A DNA stretch of 11,249 bases from NCBI GenBank assembly GCA_002452515.1, contig DKEN01000064.1, forward strand, positions 1,755-13,003, read 5' to 3'. Source of the stretch: Spartobacteria bacterium UBA6821 (GTDB lineage: Bacteria; Verrucomicrobiota; Verrucomicrobiia; Chthoniobacterales; UBA6821). Positions 7,126 through 11,249 of this stretch are shown here, in pieces; position 1 is the first letter of the stretch; each line of letters begins with the position of its first letter. A model generated the notes under the pieces. That model did no database searches, had not been told where the DNA came from, and saw only the letters and a list, made by a program, of their open reading frames with translations. A program made the translations under genes and the position numbers.

Positions 7126-8907
7126 ATGGCCTCCACATCAAAATCCAAGTCCAAAACACGCAAAATCTCCTCTCCTCAAGAGCGTGGTGTTGTCATGAAC
7201 GGTGCGGAAATTGTGGTCTCCTCCTTGGAGCGAGAGGGAGTGAAAGTCATTTTTGCCTACCCAGGCGGCTGTTCGATGCCCCTCCATCAGGCCCTCACAA
7301 AATCCAAGATCCGCACCATCCTGCCACGGCATGAACAGGGTGGAGGTTTTGCCGCCGAGGGCTACGCCCGCGTGACCGGCAAGGCGGGGGTGTGCATGGC
7401 CACATCCGGACCTGGGGCCACAAACCTCGTGACCTGCATCGCCGATGCCTACATGGACTCCGTGCCGCTGGTGGCGATCACCGGGCAGGTTCCCCAGGCA
7501 ATGATCGGACGCGGTGCCTTTCAGGAGACCGATTTCTTTGGCATGACCCTCCCTGTGGTGAAGCACAGCTACCTCGTGTGGGATATCAACGATATCCCGC
7601 GTATCATTAAGGAGGCATTTTACATCGCCGAGTCCGGCCGCCCCGGTCCCGTGCTCATCGATATTCCCAAGAATATCCAGATGGCCACAGCCCACCCTGT
7701 CTTTCCAAAGAGCGTTTCGCTACGCGGTTATAATCCCGTGCGCCATGCTGATGACCTTGCCCTTCAGGAAATGCTGGGTCTGATCGCTTCGGCGAAAAAG
7801 CCGATGATCTATTGCGGAGGTGGCGTGATCTCCGCGGAGGCTTCCAAGGAGCTTCTGGAGTTTGCGGAACGCACCCAGATCCCAGTTGCCACCACGCTTA
7901 TGGGAATCGGCTGCTTCCCTGAAACCCACGATCTCTCGCTCAAGTGGCTCGGCATGCATGGCACGGTCTATGCAAACAATGCCGTGAACGAGGCTGACCT
8001 GCTGCTCGCTATCGGCGTGCGCTTTGACGACCGCGTGACCGGCAAAGTCGAGAAATTCTGCGAGCACGGCACAATCGTCCACATCGATATCGACAACTCG
8101 GAGATCAACAAGAACAAGGCTGTAAAACTTCCTATCCTCGGGGATGTGAAGGATGCGTTGACCCGCCTGAACCGAGAACTCGACCGCGTCGGTGAGAAAC
8201 CGGTGAAAACTGGCCATACCCGTTTCCCGGCCTGGTACAAGCAGATTGCCAAGTGGAGGAAGGATCACCCGCTCAGCTACAAGGACACACCCGATGCCAT
8301 CCAGCCGCAGTATGTGATCGAGCTTCTGATGGAACTCACCAAGGGAGAGGCCATCATCGCAACCGGTGTGGGCCAGCACCAGATGTGGGCTGCACAATTC
8401 TATAACTTCACGGAGCCACGCACGCTGGTGACCTCGGCAGGTCTCGGTTCCATGGGCTTCGGCTATCCTGCCGCACTTGGTGCCAAGTTGGGACGGCCTG
8501 ACAAGCAGGTGGTCGATATCGATGGCGACGGTTCCTTCCTGATGAATGTACAGGAACTGGCGACGGCTCACATTGATGGCATTGCTCCCAAGGTGATTAT
8601 TCTGAACAACCAGTATCTCGGCATGGTGATGCAGTGGGAAGATCGTTTCCACGACAGTAACCGGGGACATACCTTCCTAGGCGATCCGAAGGATCGCACC
8701 CGGATCTATCCGGACTATCTTGGCATCTGTCAGGGCTTCGGAGTTCCTGCGGAACGCGTGATACACAAGAAGGATCTTCGCGCCGCACTCCAGCGGATGC
8801 TTGATTCCAAGGAAACCTATGTGCTCGATGTCATGACTCCCTACACCGAACATGTGTTGCCGATGATTCCTTCAGGAGGAACCTACAAGGATATCATCAC
8901 GGAGTAG
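7126..8907 (+). CDS. ilvB: Acetohydroxyacid (acetolactate) synthase, large catalytic subunit
   Basis: This 593-residue thiamine-diphosphate enzyme carries out the first shared step of valine, leucine and isoleucine synthesis: two pyruvates to 2-acetolactate, or pyruvate plus 2-oxobutyrate to 2-aceto-2-hydroxybutyrate. The N-terminal domain (from 24) has YPGG and [17 protein letters not shown], with the catalytic Glu70 that activates the cofactor. [20 protein letters not shown] (120-139) and VVKHSYLV are characteristic of AHAS rather than other family members. The central domain has [11 protein letters not shown] (297-307). The C-terminal domain has the GDGSFLMN metal/ThDP motif (467-474), NN at 494-495 and GMVMQW (499-504), whose Trp lines the substrate channel in AHAS. 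Residues 1-23 are a Ser/Lys-rich extension; the ATG at 7195, giving MNGAEIVV, is the alternative start at the usual family N-terminus. The regulatory subunit gene (ilvN) is not adjacent; a permease follows after 11 nt. Confidence 0.95.
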   Translation: MASTSKSKSKTRKISSPQERGVVMNGAEIVVSSLEREGVKVIFAYPGGCSMPLHQALTKSKIRTILPRHEQGGGFAAEGYARVTGKAGVCMATSGPGATNLVTCIADAYMDSVPLVAITGQVPQAMIGRGAFQETDFFGMTLPVVKHSYLVWDINDIPRIIKEAFYIAESGRPGPVLIDIPKNIQMATAHPVFPKSVSLRGYNPVRHADDLALQEMLGLIASAKKPMIYCGGGVISAEASKELLEFAERTQIPVATTLMGIGCFPETHDLSLKWLGMHGTVYANNAVNEADLLLAIGVRFDDRVTGKVEKFCEHGTIVHIDIDNSEINKNKAVKLPILGDVKDALTRLNRELDRVGEKPVKTGHTRFPAWYKQIAKWRKDHPLSYKDTPDAIQPQYVIELLMELTKGEAIIATGVGQHQMWAAQFYNFTEPRTLVTSAGLGSMGFGYPAALGAKLGRPDKQVVDIDGDGSFLMNVQELATAHIDGIAPKVIILNNQYLGMVMQWEDRFHDSNRGHTFLGDPKDRTRIYPDYLGICQGFGVPAERVIHKKDLRAALQRMLDSKETYVLDVMTPYTEHVLPMIPSGGTYKDIITE

Positions 8908-8911
8908 AGGG
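8907..8911 (+). promoter_or_regulatory. Ribosome binding site supporting a GTG start for the permease
   Basis: GAGGG, overlapping the last base of the ilvB stop codon, lies 7 nt before GTG 8919. This spacing supports the GTG as the true start and implies the permease is translated from the same message as ilvB. Confidence 0.6.
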
Positions 8912-8918
8912 CCGTATC

Positions 8919-10247
8919 GTGGCCCAGAAAAAACAGCCTGGCATCGGACTGCTGACCTGTCTGTCACTCGTCACGGCCACGATGGTCGGGACGGGTGTCT
9001 ACACAAGTCTGGGATTCCAACTTGTGGATCTGCACAGTGGTTTTTCGATCCTCGTTCTTTGGTCCCTAGGTGGACTGATCGCACTTTGCGGAGCACTCAG
9101 CTATGCGGAGTTGGCCGTCGCGATTCCCCGCTCGGGAGGAGAGTACACCTATCTCTCCGAGATCTATCATCCTGCTGTTGGCTTCATGGCGGCATTCATT
9201 TCCGTCATCGCCGGTTTTGCAGCACCAATCGCCCTCTCGGCGATTGCCTTCGGTAGTTATCTCCAGGCTGCATTCCCGATATTTCCCGCCAAGGCGGCAT
9301 CCATCCTCGCCGTCGTCCTGATCTCCATGGGCCATTTGCGTTCTCTCCGCCTCAGCGAACTGGTCCAGAATGGAATGACCGGGCTTAAATTCCTGCTGAT
9401 TGCTTTGTTTCTCGCGATCGGTTTCCGAAATGCAGCACTCCATCCCGCATCGCTCTCGATCTTCCTTCCCACGGCATACTCGCTTCCCGAACTTCTCAGC
9501 CCACCTGCAGGCATTGCCCTGATCTTTGTCCTCTACGCCTATTCAGGATGGAATGCTGCCAGCTATCTCGCCGGCGAGGTGCGTGACCGCCAGCGAACCG
9601 TGGGGCGCTCCCTCGTGATTGGCACGGTGATCGTGACCCTGCTCTATGTTTCACTGAACGCCATCTTCCTGACAGCGGCTCCTGCAAACGAACTGCGTGG
9701 CGTCCTCAATGTCGGCAGTGTTGCGGCAACCCGCCTTCTCGGCCCCATTGGTGGTCGGATCATGTCGGGTATGATCGGTCTCGGACTGCTCGCCTCCATC
9801 AGCGCCATGATCTGGGCTGGGCCCCGCGTCACTCAATGTGTGGGGGAGGATTACCGTGTGTTTGCAGAACTCGGTCGGCTTAGTAAGGATGGCATTCCCG
9901 TCCGGGCCACACTGGCACAACTTTTTCTTGTGTTGATCCTCATCTCCACCGGATCGTTCGAATCGATCCTACTGTACGCACAGGTTCCCTTGCTGCTCTG
10001 TCTCGTGCTCGGTGTCGCCGGAGTATGCGTTCTTAGAAAGCGCGCAGCATCGCTTGAACATCAGACTGATCCGACAGGATTTCGTTGCCCAATGTTCCCG
10101 CTTCCACCACTTCTATTTATTTTCTGCACACTGGGCGCCCTGCTCTATTCGGCTCTTAAGCAGCCCGGGATCACGCTTGCCGGTCTTGCAACAATGATTC
10201 TCCCCCTGCTGGTGCATCCGTGGATTGCTTCCCGGGGGAAAGACTGA
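8919..10247 (+). CDS. APC-superfamily amino-acid permease
   Basis: This is a 442-residue integral membrane protein with about 12 hydrophobic segments (near 11-33, 43-65, 87-115, 127-142, 153-168, 197-217, 233-255, 283-303, 331-346, 350-372, 394-412 and 417-436). Helix 1 holds MVGTGVYTSLG (22-32), the broken-helix Gly-Thr-Gly substrate element of the amino acid-polyamine-organocation superfamily. ELAVAIPRSGGEYTYL (64-79) is the conserved helix 2-3 junction. YAYSGWNAASYLAGEVRD (206-223) is the helix 6 signature seen in LAT/SteT-like and related APC carriers. The predicted role is proton- or exchange-driven movement of amino acids across the inner membrane. The substrate cannot be read from sequence; linkage to ilvB makes branched-chain or other hydrophobic amino acids a guess only. 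The GTG start is supported by the GAGGG site. The gap from ilvB is 11 nt and to the next gene 12 nt, suggesting one operon. Confidence 0.88.
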   Translation: MAQKKQPGIGLLTCLSLVTATMVGTGVYTSLGFQLVDLHSGFSILVLWSLGGLIALCGALSYAELAVAIPRSGGEYTYLSEIYHPAVGFMAAFISVIAGFAAPIALSAIAFGSYLQAAFPIFPAKAASILAVVLISMGHLRSLRLSELVQNGMTGLKFLLIALFLAIGFRNAALHPASLSIFLPTAYSLPELLSPPAGIALIFVLYAYSGWNAASYLAGEVRDRQRTVGRSLVIGTVIVTLLYVSLNAIFLTAAPANELRGVLNVGSVAATRLLGPIGGRIMSGMIGLGLLASISAMIWAGPRVTQCVGEDYRVFAELGRLSKDGIPVRATLAQLFLVLILISTGSFESILLYAQVPLLLCLVLGVAGVCVLRKRAASLEHQTDPTGFRCPMFPLPPLLFIFCTLGALLYSALKQPGITLAGLATMILPLLVHPWIASRGKD

Positions 10248-10259
10248 GTAAATTCCGCA

Positions 10260-11249
10260 ATGTTACGTTCTCTGGCCTTCCTGTTGTTGACGGGAGTTTT
10301 GCTCGCCCCCACTCTAGCCTCCTCAGTGCAAGAGCAGGCGGCCTTTTTAAGCGGAATGCCCCTCCCTCCAGGCAGTGCACTGACCACTCTTCAGCGATCC
10401 CCGGACTACCGCGCCCACCAGAAGGAACTTCAGGAGCAGTGGGCATTCTGCAAACGCCTCCGCTACGAAGCCATGCAACTCTGGGGGAGAGAACACCTGC
10501 GTCAAAATATTTCATCCCGTGGCGTCGTCCGCTATCTGTTCGGCGGCCCCGACTTTCTCAACGCCCATGCTTTTTTCCCGGACGCACGTATCTTGGTGCT
10601 GGGTGGGTTGGAGCCGGTCGGCGAAGTCCCGGCACCGGAAACACTTGCGCCCGAAACGATGGATGTCGGCCTCAAGGCCTTGCGCGAGGCGCTTCACACC
10701 TCCCTTTTCTGCGGCTATTTCATCACCAGCGAAATGAAGCCGCAGCTCCTGCAAGGATCCTTCCGCGGTGTGCTGCCCGTCCTGATGACGGAACTTGCCC
10801 TGACAGGGAATCAGATTCTTTCGGTGGAACAGGTGAAACCATTTGGGTCTCCCGGAGTAAAGATTACCTACGCCCGCTTCGATCCAAGATCGGACACACA
10901 ACCCCAGACCCTCTATTATTTCCAAGCCGATCTCTCCAACGGCCAGGAAGGAAAGCGTTTTCTAGATTGGTTGGGCAATCTCGGCGAAGGAGCTTCCTAC
11001 CTTAAGGCAGCCTCTTTCCTTCTGCCACTTCCGTCATTCTCCCAAACAAGGGATTTTCTTCTCAAGACGTCAACCCTCATCCTTCAGGATGATTCAGGCA
11101 TTCCGTTCCCCGATTTTCGCCCCGATCTCTGGAAGATACAGGTTTTCGGTGTCTATACAGATCCGTTGTCGATTTTCAAACTTTCCCGCGATCCCGGACT
11201 GACCGCCGCCTATTCCGGGAGTGATTACGCAGGATCTCTTCCCTTTGGC
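10260..11249 (+). CDS. Secreted protein of unknown function, 3' partial
   Basis: The frame is open from ATG 10260 to the window end (330 codons, no stop). It begins with a Sec-type signal peptide: Arg3, a Leu-rich core (5-15), and a likely cut after Ala20 (TLA before SS). The mature protein is soluble-looking with no further membrane helix. It starts with a 'FLSGMPLPPGSAL' segment and a charged helix (50-80). The block RYLFGGPDFLNAHAFFPDAR (91-110) plus LVLGGLEPVGEVP (112-124) resembles a conserved element I associate with uncharacterised exported bacterial proteins; no function is attached to it. Later parts (YFITSEMK 153-160, VLPVLMTELALTG 171-183, KITYARFD 201-208) look like an alpha/beta domain. 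No strong ribosome site precedes the ATG, which is 12 nt after the permease stop, so coupled translation is likely. An overlapping + frame here (10220-11005) starts inside the permease, lacks a signal sequence and is judged non-coding. Confidence 0.72.
   Translation, partial: MLRSLAFLLLTGVLLAPTLASSVQEQAAFLSGMPLPPGSALTTLQRSPDYRAHQKELQEQWAFCKRLRYEAMQLWGREHLRQNISSRGVVRYLFGGPDFLNAHAFFPDARILVLGGLEPVGEVPAPETLAPETMDVGLKALREALHTSLFCGYFITSEMKPQLLQGSFRGVLPVLMTELALTGNQILSVEQVKPFGSPGVKITYARFDPRSDTQPQTLYYFQADLSNGQEGKRFLDWLGNLGEGASYLKAASFLLPLPSFSQTRDFLLKTSTLILQDDSGIPFPDFRPDLWKIQVFGVYTDPLSIFKLSRDPGLTAAYSGSDYAGSLPFG

Noticed and set aside
10220..11005. A 261-residue + strand frame overlapping the last gene
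   Set aside because: It starts inside the permease gene, is Arg/Pro/Ser-rich without any domain, and competes with a signal-peptide frame that stays open to the window end.
1..11249. tRNA, rRNA, insertion sequence, attachment site, phage or toxin-antitoxin genes
   Set aside because: Reading both strands showed no transposase or integrase motifs, no terminal inverted repeats and no tRNA-like cloverleaf; the window is almost fully covered by the genes listed.

Overview
The window reads as chromosomal DNA of a Verrucomicrobiota-type bacterium. The strongest pointer is the run of three genes at the left end. Their layout and sequence match the Verru_Chthon cassette proteins (TIGRFAM families first described from Verrucomicrobium and Chthoniobacter): type IV pilin-like/pseudopilin-like proteins that occur as tandem gene cassettes in this phylum. 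No RNA gene, insertion sequence, CRISPR array or phage gene was seen.

Left block, bases 1-5642, + strand. A 5'-truncated cassette B-like pseudopilin ends in an unusual Cys/Gly/aromatic pentapeptide repeat tail. A cassette C-like protein with a clean prepilin cleavage motif follows, then a 1371-residue cassette A-like protein with a GspK-like N-terminal membrane segment. The genes overlap by 11 bp and 4 bp, so they are probably one translationally coupled operon whose beginning (possibly including the D protein) lies upstream of the window. All three products are rich in Thr-Asn.

Middle, bases 5676-6947, - strand. A complete GspF/PilC inner-membrane platform protein converges on the cassette, with a small hairpin between the two stop codons. 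It could serve in assembling the cassette pseudopilins. No assembly ATPase, prepilin peptidase or secretin is visible here.

Right block, bases 7126-11249, + strand. This is an apparent operon with gaps of about 11-12 nt: the large (catalytic) subunit of acetohydroxyacid synthase (ilvB), a 12-helix APC-superfamily amino-acid permease, and the start of a secreted protein of unknown function that runs off the window. No ilvN or ilvC is adjacent. The linkage joins branched-chain amino-acid synthesis to an amino-acid transporter and an uncharacterised exported protein.

The 178-bp gap between gspF and ilvB is divergent and should carry promoters for both. The most unusual material is the left block: a pseudopilin cassette of unknown function, its Cys-pentad tail, and a convergent platform gene.
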